Assembly: GCA_041675885.1 (NCBI GenBank)
Contig: JBAYSY010000005.1
Span: 1-64,000, forward strand
Origin: JBAYSY01 sp041675885
Lineage (GTDB): Bacteria > Pseudomonadota > Alphaproteobacteria > Rhodobacterales > Rhodobacteraceae
Length of the DNA: 64,000 bases
Direction of reading: 5' to 3'
Below are positions 28,008-35,757 of this stretch, one piece after another. A program made the translations under genes and the position numbers. The stretch's first letter is position 1; the number at the start of each line of letters is the position of its first letter. Below the pieces are notes generated by a model that saw only the letters and a program-made list of their open reading frames with translations, had not been told where the DNA came from and made no database searches.

Positions 28008-29021
28008 ATGGCCCGCATGACGATGATCGAGGCAATCCGCGACGCGCTGGACGTGGCGATGGGGGCCGATGCCCGCGTCGTGGTGTTCGGCGAGGACGTG
28101 GGCTATTTCGGCGGGGTGTTCCGCTGCACCGCCGGGCTTCAGGCGAAATACGGCACCACCCGCTGCTTCGACACGCCGATCAACGAATCCGGCATCGTCG
28201 GCGCCGGGATCGGCATGGCCGCCTACGGGCTGCGCCCGGTGGTCGAGATCCAGTTCGCCGATTACGTCTATCCGGCCTATGACCAGATCGTGTCCGAAGC
28301 GGCCCGGCTGCGTTACCGTTCGGCCGGGGGGTTCACCTGCCCGATGGTGATCCGCATGCCCACGGGCGGCGGCATCTTCGGCGGCCAGACCCACAGCCAG
28401 TCGCCCGAGGCGCTGTTCACCCATGTGACCGGCCTCAAGGTCGTGGTACCCTCGAACCCGCGGGACGCCAAGGGCCTGCTGCTTGCCGCCATCGAAGACC
28501 CGGATCCGGTGATTTTCCTTGAGCCCAAGCGGCTTTACAACGGCCCGTTCGACGGCCACCCCGAACGCCCGGCGACAGCGTGGAAATCGCATGATCTGGG
28601 CGAGGTGCCCGAGGGGCATTTCACCGTGCCGCTGGGCCGGGCCGCGATACGGCGCGAGGGCCGCGCCGTCACCGTGCTGGCCTGGGGCACGATGGTGCAT
28701 GTCGCGCTGGCCGCCGCCGCCGAGACCGGGATCGACGCCGAGGTGATCGACCTGCGCACGCTGCTGCCGCTCGATCTCGACGCGGTGGTGGCCTCGGTCC
28801 GCAAGACCGGCCGTTGCCTCGTGCTGCACGAGGCGACGCTGACCTCGGGCTTCGGCGCGGAACTCACGGCGCTGGTGCAGGCGGAATGTTTCTACCACCT
28901 GGAAGTGCCGATCCGGCGGGTGGCGGGCTGGGACACGCCCTATCCCCATGTTCATGAGTGGAGCTATTTCCCCGGTCCCGCCCGCATCGGCGAGGCGCTG
29001 CGCGAATTGATGGAGGTCTGA
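28008..29021 (+). CDS. bkdA2: 2-oxoisovalerate dehydrogenase E1 beta subunit
   Basis: Partner of E1 alpha, 337 aa, transketolase-like pyrimidine-binding domain followed by the C-terminal transketolase domain. Markers: VVFGEDVGYFGGVFR with the conserved Glu, FDTPINESGIVGAGIGMAAYG, GGIFGGQTHSQSPEALF, and HEATLTSGFGAEL near the C-terminus. The start at 28008 follows the E1 alpha stop by one base. Translation is likely coupled, as expected for subunits needed in equal amounts (an alpha2beta2 heterotetramer). Confidence 0.95.
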   Translation: MARMTMIEAIRDALDVAMGADARVVVFGEDVGYFGGVFRCTAGLQAKYGTTRCFDTPINESGIVGAGIGMAAYGLRPVVEIQFADYVYPAYDQIVSEAARLRYRSAGGFTCPMVIRMPTGGGIFGGQTHSQSPEALFTHVTGLKVVVPSNPRDAKGLLLAAIEDPDPVIFLEPKRLYNGPFDGHPERPATAWKSHDLGEVPEGHFTVPLGRAAIRREGRAVTVLAWGTMVHVALAAAAETGIDAEVIDLRTLLPLDLDAVVASVRKTGRCLVLHEATLTSGFGAELTALVQAECFYHLEVPIRRVAGWDTPYPHVHEWSYFPGPARIGEALRELMEV

Positions 29022-29022
29022 A

Positions 29023-30276
29023 ATGGGTGTCCATTCGATCCGCATGCCCGATATCGGCGAAGGCATCGCCGAGGCCGAGATCGCCGAATGGCTGGTCTCA
29101 CCCGGCCAGATGGTCCGCGAGGACGAGCCGCTGGCCGCGGTGATGACCGACAAGGCCACGGTCGAAATCCCCTCGCCGGTGGCGGGCAAGGTGCTGTGGC
29201 TTGCCGGAGAGCCGGGCGACATCCTGGCGGTGGGGGCCGAACTGATCCGGCTGGAGGTCGAGGGCGACGGCAACCTCGCCCCCGGCGCGGCAGAGGAGAC
29301 AGAGCCGGAAGCGGAGAAAGAGCCGGAACCGCAGCCGCAGCCGCAACCACAGGCCCGCCCCCCCGCCGCGCCGCCGCCGCCGCGCCCGGCACCCGCCGCC
29401 GCCCTGCGGCCCGAGGGCGAACGGCCGGTCGCGCCCCCCTCGGTGCGCAGGCGCGCACGCGAGGCCGGGGTGGACCTGCGGCAGGTTCGCGGCTCCGGCC
29501 CCTTCGGGCGGATCACCCAGGACGACCTGTCGGCCTTCATCGCCTCGGGCGGGGTCGCCGCCGCGCCGGGGCCGCGGCCCGACACCTCGGTCGAGGAGAT
29601 CCGCGTCATCGGGCTGCGGCGGAAAATCTCGGAAAACATGGCCCGCGCCGCCACGATCCCGCATATCACCATCGTGGAGGAGGTGGACGCAAGCGCGGTG
29701 GAAGACCTGCGGGCCCGGATGAATGCCGACAGCCGGGGCGAAAAGCTGACACCGCTTGCCTTCATTGCCCGCGCGCTGGTCCGCGCCCTGCGCGAACAGC
29801 CGATGCTCAACGCCCATCACCTGCCTGATGACGGGCTGGTCCGCCGCTTCGGCGCGGTGCACCTGGGCATCGCGACCCAGACGCCCGGCGGGCTGATGGT
29901 GCCGGTGCTGCGCCATGCCGAGGCGCTGACCCTGCGCGAGACCGCGGCCGAGATCGCCAGGCTGGCGCAGGCCGCCCGCGACGGCGGCGCCCGGCGCGAG
30001 GAACTGACCGGCTCGACCGTCACCATCACCTCGCTCGGGCCGCTTGGCGCCATTGCCACCACGCCGATCCTGAACGCGCCCGAGGTGGCCATCGTCGGCG
30101 TCAACCGGATGGCGGTGCGGCCCCACTGGAACGGCTCTGCGTTCGAGCCCCGGCGGATGATGAACCTGTCGTGCAGCTTCGACCACCGGGTGATCGACGG
30201 CTGGGACGCGGCGGTCTTCGTGCAGCGGCTCAGGCAACTGCTGGAAACCCCGGCGCTGATTTTCATGGAGGGCTGA
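29023..30276 (+). CDS. bkdB: Branched-chain dihydrolipoamide acyltransferase E2
   Basis: Core acyltransferase of the complex, 417 aa. One lipoyl domain (about residues 1-80) has the lipoylated Lys in MTDKATVEIPSPV. A flexible Glu/Pro/Gln-rich linker follows (EPEPQPQPQPQARPP). The E1/E3-binding domain contains SVRRRAREAGVDLRQVRGSG. The catalytic domain ends with the His-Asp pair in SFDHRVIDGWDA. Ribosome site ggagg overlaps the end of the E1 beta gene. A single lipoyl domain is normal for BkdB, in contrast to the multiple ones in many pyruvate E2 proteins. Confidence 0.95.
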   Translation: MGVHSIRMPDIGEGIAEAEIAEWLVSPGQMVREDEPLAAVMTDKATVEIPSPVAGKVLWLAGEPGDILAVGAELIRLEVEGDGNLAPGAAEETEPEAEKEPEPQPQPQPQARPPAAPPPPRPAPAAALRPEGERPVAPPSVRRRAREAGVDLRQVRGSGPFGRITQDDLSAFIASGGVAAAPGPRPDTSVEEIRVIGLRRKISENMARAATIPHITIVEEVDASAVEDLRARMNADSRGEKLTPLAFIARALVRALREQPMLNAHHLPDDGLVRRFGAVHLGIATQTPGGLMVPVLRHAEALTLRETAAEIARLAQAARDGGARREELTGSTVTITSLGPLGAIATTPILNAPEVAIVGVNRMAVRPHWNGSAFEPRRMMNLSCSFDHRVIDGWDAAVFVQRLRQLLETPALIFMEG

Positions 30277-30277
30277 G

Positions 30278-31666
30278 ATGCGCGAGATGTCATGCAGGCT
30301 TCTGGTGATCGGCGCGGGCCCGGGCGGCTATGTCTGCGCGATCCGGGCCGGGCAACTTGGCGTGGATACCATCGTCGTGGACCCCGAGCCGCCGGGGGGC
30401 ACCTGCCTCAACGTCGGCTGCATCCCGTCGAAGGCGCTGATCCACGCGGCGGACGAATTCCACCGTATCGCCAGGCTTGCCGCCGCCCCGGCGATGGGGA
30501 TCGCCGCCACCGGCGCCACCATCGACCTTGCCGCCACCACCGCCTGGAAGGACGGGATCGTCTCGAAGCTGACCGGGGGCGTGGCGGGGCTGCTGCGCAA
30601 GGCCGGGGCCCGGCTGGTCGCGGGCGAAGCGCGCCTGCGCGACGGCAAGACCGCCGTGGTCTCCACCCCCGAAGGGCCGGTGATGATCCATGCCGAACTG
30701 CTGGTCATCGCCACCGGGTCCGAGCCGGTGGAGCTTCCCTCGCTGCCGTTCGGCGGCCGGGTGATCTCGTCGAACGACGCGCTGGCGCTGACCGGACTGC
30801 CCGAAAGCCTCGCCGTGGTCGGCGGCGGCTATATCGGGCTTGAGCTTGGAACCGCCTTCGCCAAGCTGGGCAGCCGGGTGACGGTGATCGAAGCCGCGCC
30901 GCGCATCCTGCCGCAATATGACGCCGAACTGACCCGGCCGGTCATGCAGCGCCTTGCCGCGCTGGGGGTCCGGGTGCTGACCGGGGCACGGGCGGGGGGC
31001 ATGTCGGCCACCGGCGCGCTGCGGGTGGCGCTTGCCGACGGGGCCGAGGACATCGTGGCGGAAAAGGTGCTGGTCACCGTCGGGCGCCGCCCGCGCGGCG
31101 CCGGTGCCGGTATCGCGGAACTGCGGCTGGAGATGGACGGCCCCTTCCTGAAGATCGACGACCGCTGCCGCACCTCGATGCGCGGCGTCCATGCCATCGG
31201 CGACGTGACCGGGGAACCGATGCTGGCGCACCGGGCCATGGCGCAGGGCGCGATGGTCGCCGAAATCGCCGCGGGCAAGCCCCGCGCCTGGGACCACCGC
31301 GCCATTCCGGCGGTGTGCTTCACCGACCCCGAGATCGTCTCGGCCGGTCTCTCGCCCGAGGAGGCGCAGCGGCAGGGGGTCGAGGTGGTCACGGGGCTGT
31401 TTCCCTTCTCGGCCAGCGGCCGGGCGATGACCTCCGGGCGCGAGGACGGCTTTGTCCGCGTCACCGCCCGCAAGGACAGCGGCGAGGTGCTGGGCATTCA
31501 TGCCGTCGGGGCCGGGGTGTCGGAACTGGCCGCGGGCTTCGCGCTTGCGCTTGAGATGGGCGCGGGGCTTGAGGACGTGGCGGGCACGATCCACGCCCAC
31601 CCCACCCGGGGCGAGGCCCTGCACGAGGCCGGCCTGCGCGCGATGGGGCGGGCGCTGCATATCTGA
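30278..31666 (+). CDS. lpdV: Dihydrolipoyl dehydrogenase E3
   Basis: FAD/NAD disulfide oxidoreductase that re-oxidises the lipoyl groups of E2; 462 aa. The FAD site is VIGAGPGGYVCAIRAGQLG, the redox disulfide GGTCLNVGCIPSK, the NAD-binding loop VVGGGYIGLELGTAFAKLG, and the second FAD motif GVHAIGDVTGEPMLAHRA. The active-site His-Glu pair lies in HAHPTRGEALHEA. It is last in the bkd operon, one base after the E2 stop, and is the complex-specific copy; the housekeeping E3 would be elsewhere. Confidence 0.95.
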   Translation: MREMSCRLLVIGAGPGGYVCAIRAGQLGVDTIVVDPEPPGGTCLNVGCIPSKALIHAADEFHRIARLAAAPAMGIAATGATIDLAATTAWKDGIVSKLTGGVAGLLRKAGARLVAGEARLRDGKTAVVSTPEGPVMIHAELLVIATGSEPVELPSLPFGGRVISSNDALALTGLPESLAVVGGGYIGLELGTAFAKLGSRVTVIEAAPRILPQYDAELTRPVMQRLAALGVRVLTGARAGGMSATGALRVALADGAEDIVAEKVLVTVGRRPRGAGAGIAELRLEMDGPFLKIDDRCRTSMRGVHAIGDVTGEPMLAHRAMAQGAMVAEIAAGKPRAWDHRAIPAVCFTDPEIVSAGLSPEEAQRQGVEVVTGLFPFSASGRAMTSGREDGFVRVTARKDSGEVLGIHAVGAGVSELAAGFALALEMGAGLEDVAGTIHAHPTRGEALHEAGLRAMGRALHI

Positions 31667-31764
31667 CCGGGGGCCACCACGTCACGGCCCGCCGCCATGC
31701 CGTTCCGCACCCGCCGGGCGACTCTGTTCCGGACAGCCGGGGGCAGGACGTGCTATAGGATACC

Positions 31765-33258
31765 ATGCACAGGACGGATGATACCGGGACATCTTCCGGC
31801 CCGATGCCACCGGGTGGCACGGCGGGCGGGGGGACGCTTGCCCGGCAGGTGGCCGGGGCGGGGCCGCCGTCGCGCCGCCCTGCCGCCATGCGCCACTGGA
31901 AGGCGATCGGCCTCGGCACCCCGGTCTTTGCCGCCATCGTGCTGATCGTCTGCGGCCTCATGGCCGGGCTGGGCATCTGGATCAACGCCAATGCCCGCGC
32001 CGTGGGGGTGCAGGCGGCGGCCGAGACCAACGCCTTTTACATGGACCTTCTGTTCGAGCCGCTGCTTGAGGGCCTGCCGCGCGACCGGGTGCTGCCGCCG
32101 CAGATCGAAGGGCAGCTTGACATGGTGCTGTCCGAGGGGTTTCAGGATCGCTCGATCGACACCGCGATCATCTGGTGGCCCGACGGAACCATCGCCTACA
32201 GCACCGACAAGAGCCTGACCGGAACCCGGATCCTGTCCGGGAACCTCGAACGCGCGCTTCAGGACGTCATCGTGGCCAAGCTGATCGAAGGCGGGCCGGA
32301 GAGCGGGCACAACCAGTCCGGGCACGGGACCACCTTTCTGGAAATCTACGCGCCGCTGCACGACAGCCGGACCGGCCAGGTCATTGCCGTTGGCGAGTTC
32401 TATCAGGACGCGGGTCATTTCGCCGCCGGGCTGCGGCGGCAGGGCTATGCGATCTGGGGCGTCGTCGGCACCACCACCGCGCTGCTGCTGGCGCTGCTGT
32501 TCGCGACCGCGATCCGGGCCGGGGCGGTGGTGGGTGCGCAGCAGGACGAATTGCGGCGGCACCTGCGCGCCTCGCAGGAACTGGCGGAACAGAACGCCAC
32601 CCTGCGCCGGGCTGCCGATTCCGCGCGGCTCGACGCCTTCCGCATCAACGAGGACATGCTGAACCGGATCGGCGCCGATCTTCATGACGGGCCGCTGCAA
32701 CTGATGAGCCTGATCGTGCTGCGCCTCCGGGGGATCGCGCCGGACCGGGACAAGACCCCGGCCGAACTGGCCGAGGAGGACAAGACCATCGGGCTTGCGA
32801 CCCAGACCATCCAGGAATTGCGCGAACTCTCGCACGGGCTGGTGCTGCCGGAACTCGGGACGCTCGGCGTTACCGAAACGCTGGCGCTTGCCGCCGCGCG
32901 CCACGAGAACCGCACCGGCACCCCGGTCGAGACCCGGTTCGGCGACCTGCCGCACGACCTGCCCGCCGCGCTGAAGATCTGCCTTTACCGCATCGTGCAG
33001 GAGGCGCTGAACAACGCCTTCCGCCATGCCGGGGGCCTTGGCCAGTCGGTCCACGCCCGGGCCGACGGCGGGCGGATCGAGGTCGTCGTCAGCGACGAGG
33101 GGCCGGGGATGGACCCGGCGGAGGCCGGGATCGGGCTGGGAATGCCGGGGCTGGCCCGGCGGCTCCAGTCCTTCGGCGGCAGTCTCGGGGTGGTGTCGCA
33201 CCCGGGCGGGGGCACGCGGATCACCGCGTATCTGCCGCTGGACACGCCGGGGCCGTGA
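31765..33258 (+). CDS. Sensor histidine kinase (HisKA_3, NarX/DegS type)
   Basis: Membrane sensor kinase of 497 aa. It has a cytoplasmic N-terminus of about 45 residues, TM1 around GTPVFAAIVLIVCGLMAGLG, a periplasmic sensor of about 150 residues, and TM2 near IWGVVGTTTALLLALLFATA. A short coiled coil leads to the dimerisation domain with phospho-acceptor His307 in GADLHDGPLQLM. The HATPase_c domain follows (N box EALNNAFRHA, G boxes DEGPGMD and GLGMPGLA). It starts 98 bases after lpdV on the same strand and ends 12 bases from the convergent response-regulator gene. The periplasmic ligand is unknown. Confidence 0.9.
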   Translation: MHRTDDTGTSSGPMPPGGTAGGGTLARQVAGAGPPSRRPAAMRHWKAIGLGTPVFAAIVLIVCGLMAGLGIWINANARAVGVQAAAETNAFYMDLLFEPLLEGLPRDRVLPPQIEGQLDMVLSEGFQDRSIDTAIIWWPDGTIAYSTDKSLTGTRILSGNLERALQDVIVAKLIEGGPESGHNQSGHGTTFLEIYAPLHDSRTGQVIAVGEFYQDAGHFAAGLRRQGYAIWGVVGTTTALLLALLFATAIRAGAVVGAQQDELRRHLRASQELAEQNATLRRAADSARLDAFRINEDMLNRIGADLHDGPLQLMSLIVLRLRGIAPDRDKTPAELAEEDKTIGLATQTIQELRELSHGLVLPELGTLGVTETLALAAARHENRTGTPVETRFGDLPHDLPAALKICLYRIVQEALNNAFRHAGGLGQSVHARADGGRIEVVVSDEGPGMDPAEAGIGLGMPGLARRLQSFGGSLGVVSHPGGGTRITAYLPLDTPGP

Positions 33259-33270
33259 CGGCGCCGCGCC

Positions 33271-33939
33271 TCAGTGCAGCCGGGGGCCGCCCTGCGGCTC
33301 ACCCGCACCGGCCGCAAGTTTCTGCGCCGCGAGAACCACCTCGATCCGGTTGCGGACGTTCATCTTCTGCATCAGGATCGTCATATAGTGTTTGACGGTC
33401 TTTTCGCTGATGTCCAGATGGCTTGCGATTTCCCTGTTGGTCTTGCCCTTGAGCAGATGCCGCACGATCTGTTCCTCGCGCAGGCTCAGCGACAGGGCCT
33501 GCAACGCCGCCCGGCGCATCGACGCGTTCCGAAGCGCCGAGATCACCTTTGCCGCAAGGCTCTGGGTGACGTAGGTCTCGCCCTTCGCGACGGAACGGAT
33601 TGCCGCCGCCAGTTCCGACGCCGTGCTGCCCTTGATGACATAGCCATGCGCCCCGGCCTCCAGCGCGCGCACCGCATGTTCGATCGCCGAGGATGCGGTG
33701 AAGACCAGGATCCGGATGCCGGGGGCCTGCTGGCGGATCGCCGGAATCGCCTTGAAGGCGTTTCCCGGCATGTCGAGATCGAGCAGGACCACATCGACCT
33801 TGCCCGGTTTCGACAGCGCGACGGCCTCGGTCGCCGATGTGCCCTTTGCCGTCACCGTGAAATCCCGCGACCCGGCGAATACACCGGCCAGACCTTCCAG
33901 AAAAATCGGGTGGTCGTCGAAAAGCCCCAGTTTCATCAT
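33271..33939 (-). CDS. LuxR/NarL-type response regulator
   Basis: A 222-aa DNA-binding regulator. The N-terminal receiver domain starts MKLGLFDDHPIFLEGL (acidic pocket DD), with the phospho-acceptor Asp in VVLLDLDMPG, Thr/Ser in VFTASS and Lys in VIKGST. The C-terminal GerE-type helix-turn-helix is LSLREEQIVRHLLKGKTNRE and following residues. Two adjacent ATG codons (33939, 33936) sit behind aagaggtt; the longer frame upstream was rejected. Its convergent position next to the HisKA_3 kinase makes them a likely pair, though transcribed separately. Targets are unknown; the bkd operon and its own upstream gap are the obvious ones to test. Confidence 0.9.
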   Translation of the reverse strand: MMKLGLFDDHPIFLEGLAGVFAGSRDFTVTAKGTSATEAVALSKPGKVDVVLLDLDMPGNAFKAIPAIRQQAPGIRILVFTASSAIEHAVRALEAGAHGYVIKGSTASELAAAIRSVAKGETYVTQSLAAKVISALRNASMRRAALQALSLSLREEQIVRHLLKGKTNREIASHLDISEKTVKHYMTILMQKMNVRNRIEVVLAAQKLAAGAGEPQGGPRLH

Positions 33940-34431
33940 GAAAAACAACCTCTTGGAACGGCGGAATGACAGCACGACTGCAAGTCGTCCAGAATGGACC
34001 ATGCCCCTTTCGCAACCTGTGGGACTCCGGCACCGCCCTGCCTGTTGCAGGAAGGCCCCGCCGCCACCGATTCGAGACGGTTCCGCGCCTCGAATGCCTG
34101 CATCATTGCAGGCGCCCGGACAGGCGCCCCGGAACGGGGCCGACGACTGTCCGGCCGGGAATCAGACCGATCCGGCTGGATTTCCCCCTGTGTCCGCAGC
34201 ATTTCGTTGCATTTTGTTGTGAACCTGAATTTAAGCACGATTCCGCCGATTCATCAAGAAACAACGTGCCGGAAACAGGTTGCATGAGGCGGATGCGCCC
34301 TGAAAAGCCGCCGGATTGCCGGGCCGGACCCATTCACCGACACATTCAGGGCGGAAAACACCCGATTCGGCTGTCAAGCGGAATATTCCCGTCGGCGGCG
34401 CGGCGCGCATCGGCCGGGTCGGCATTCGTGG
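33940..34431. promoter_or_regulatory. Intergenic region upstream of the response regulator
   Basis: About 490 bases without a convincing gene. It contains the response-regulator promoter (minus strand) and the 3' region of the hlyD operon. A perfect palindrome gcctgca-tcat-tgcaggc lies at 34096-34113, about 160 bases upstream of the regulator start, and could be an operator or a small hairpin. An AT-rich patch surrounds gcattttgttgtgaacctg at about 34210-34228. Confidence 0.4.
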
Positions 34432-35757
34432 TCAGCGTTCGCGGAAGGCGCGCGCGAACTGGTCGGTGACCGGGCGGACAAGGTATTCAAGCGCGGTGCG
34501 GTCGTCGGTGGTGACGAAGACCTCGACCGGCATCCCCGGCAGCAAGGCCAGATCGCCGAGCATGTCGCGCCCCGCATCGGTCAGGTCGAGGGTGGCGATA
34601 TAATACGCCTCGGCCGCGCCGGACTCGCGCGTTGTCGCGGCCGAGACGTGCCGCACCGTGCCCGGTATCTCGGGCGTGGTGCGGTGGTTGAAGGCGGAGA
34701 ACCGCAGCCGCGCCTCCTGCCCGACCCGCACCTGGTCGATACTGGCGGGCGGGATGCGCGCCTCGATCCGCAGCGCGGCATCGACGGGCACGATGGAGAC
34801 CACGACTTCGGCCGCCGAGATCACGCCGCCGATCGTATGAACCATGATTTCATTGACCACCCCGTCGCTCGGGGTGCGCAGATCGGTGCGCGACAGCCGG
34901 TCTTCAAGCACGTGGCCACGTTCGACCAGTTCACCCAGCCGGGCCTCGACATGGCTCAGCTCGCGCTGGGCCTCGGTGCGGGCAAAGTCGTCGATCGCCA
35001 TGATCTGGATGTTGATTTCGTTGATCCGGGTGCGGGCGCGGGCGATGGCGGCGTCGATCTCGCCGCGTTCGCCGGCAAGCCGCGCCACGTCGCGGCCGAT
35101 GGCATAGACCCGCGCCGTCTCGATCAGGTTCTGTTCGGCCAGTTGCCGGATACGCGCCTGTTCGGCCCCCACCAGAACGATTTCCTCATGCTTCGAGTCG
35201 CGCTGCGCCTTGAGCCCGGCGATCTCGTCCTCGATCTGCTCGATCCCGAGGCGGAGCTGTTCCTTCTGCGCCTCGCGGTGCAGCCGGTTGCCGCGGAACA
35301 GGTTGCGCTCACCCTCCATGGTCACGGCGATCTCGGCGCCTGCCTGAAGCAGCACGGCGGGGAAGGCCAGGGCCTCGTGGCCGTCGCGCTCGGCGATCAG
35401 CCGCGCCCGCCGGGCGCCGAGTTCAAGGATCTGCGTGCGCACGATCGTCAGTTCCGCCCGCGTCGCCGCATCGTCGAGCCGCAGCAGGATCTGCCCCTCC
35501 CGCACCGTATCGCCTTCGCGCACGGCGATTTCCGAGACGATGCCGCCGTCGCGGTGCTGCACGGTCTTGAGGTTGCCGTCGACCACCACCGCGCCATTGG
35601 CGATCACCGCGCCCGAAAGCCGCGCGGTCGCGGCCCAGCCGCCCACCCCGGCAATCAGCGCAAGCCCGGCCACCAGCCCGAACAGCACCCGCCCGCCGAA
35701 GCGGTAGGGGCCGGGATCATCGCCCCGGGGGGCCGCGGGAAGAGGGGTCGTCTTCAT
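34432..35757 (-). CDS. HlyD-family type I secretion membrane fusion protein
   Basis: Periplasmic adaptor of 441 aa that connects the ABC exporter to TolC. A short cytoplasmic arm precedes one TM helix (VLFGLVAGLALIAGVGGWAA). A lipoyl-like half follows (VQHRDGGIVSEIAVREGDTV), then a long alpha-helical hairpin with heptads (about residues 95-290), and the C-terminal beta domain ending DRTALEYLVRPVTDQFARAF. Its ATG overlaps the stop of the upstream RTX gene (ATGA). It is clearly paralogous to the HlyD at 59631-60944, sharing the GG-W-ATA, VQH-DGGIVSEI and DDRT-LE-LV blocks. Confidence 0.92.
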   Translation of the reverse strand: MKTTPLPAAPRGDDPGPYRFGGRVLFGLVAGLALIAGVGGWAATARLSGAVIANGAVVVDGNLKTVQHRDGGIVSEIAVREGDTVREGQILLRLDDAATRAELTIVRTQILELGARRARLIAERDGHEALAFPAVLLQAGAEIAVTMEGERNLFRGNRLHREAQKEQLRLGIEQIEDEIAGLKAQRDSKHEEIVLVGAEQARIRQLAEQNLIETARVYAIGRDVARLAGERGEIDAAIARARTRINEINIQIMAIDDFARTEAQRELSHVEARLGELVERGHVLEDRLSRTDLRTPSDGVVNEIMVHTIGGVISAAEVVVSIVPVDAALRIEARIPPASIDQVRVGQEARLRFSAFNHRTTPEIPGTVRHVSAATTRESGAAEAYYIATLDLTDAGRDMLGDLALLPGMPVEVFVTTDDRTALEYLVRPVTDQFARAFRER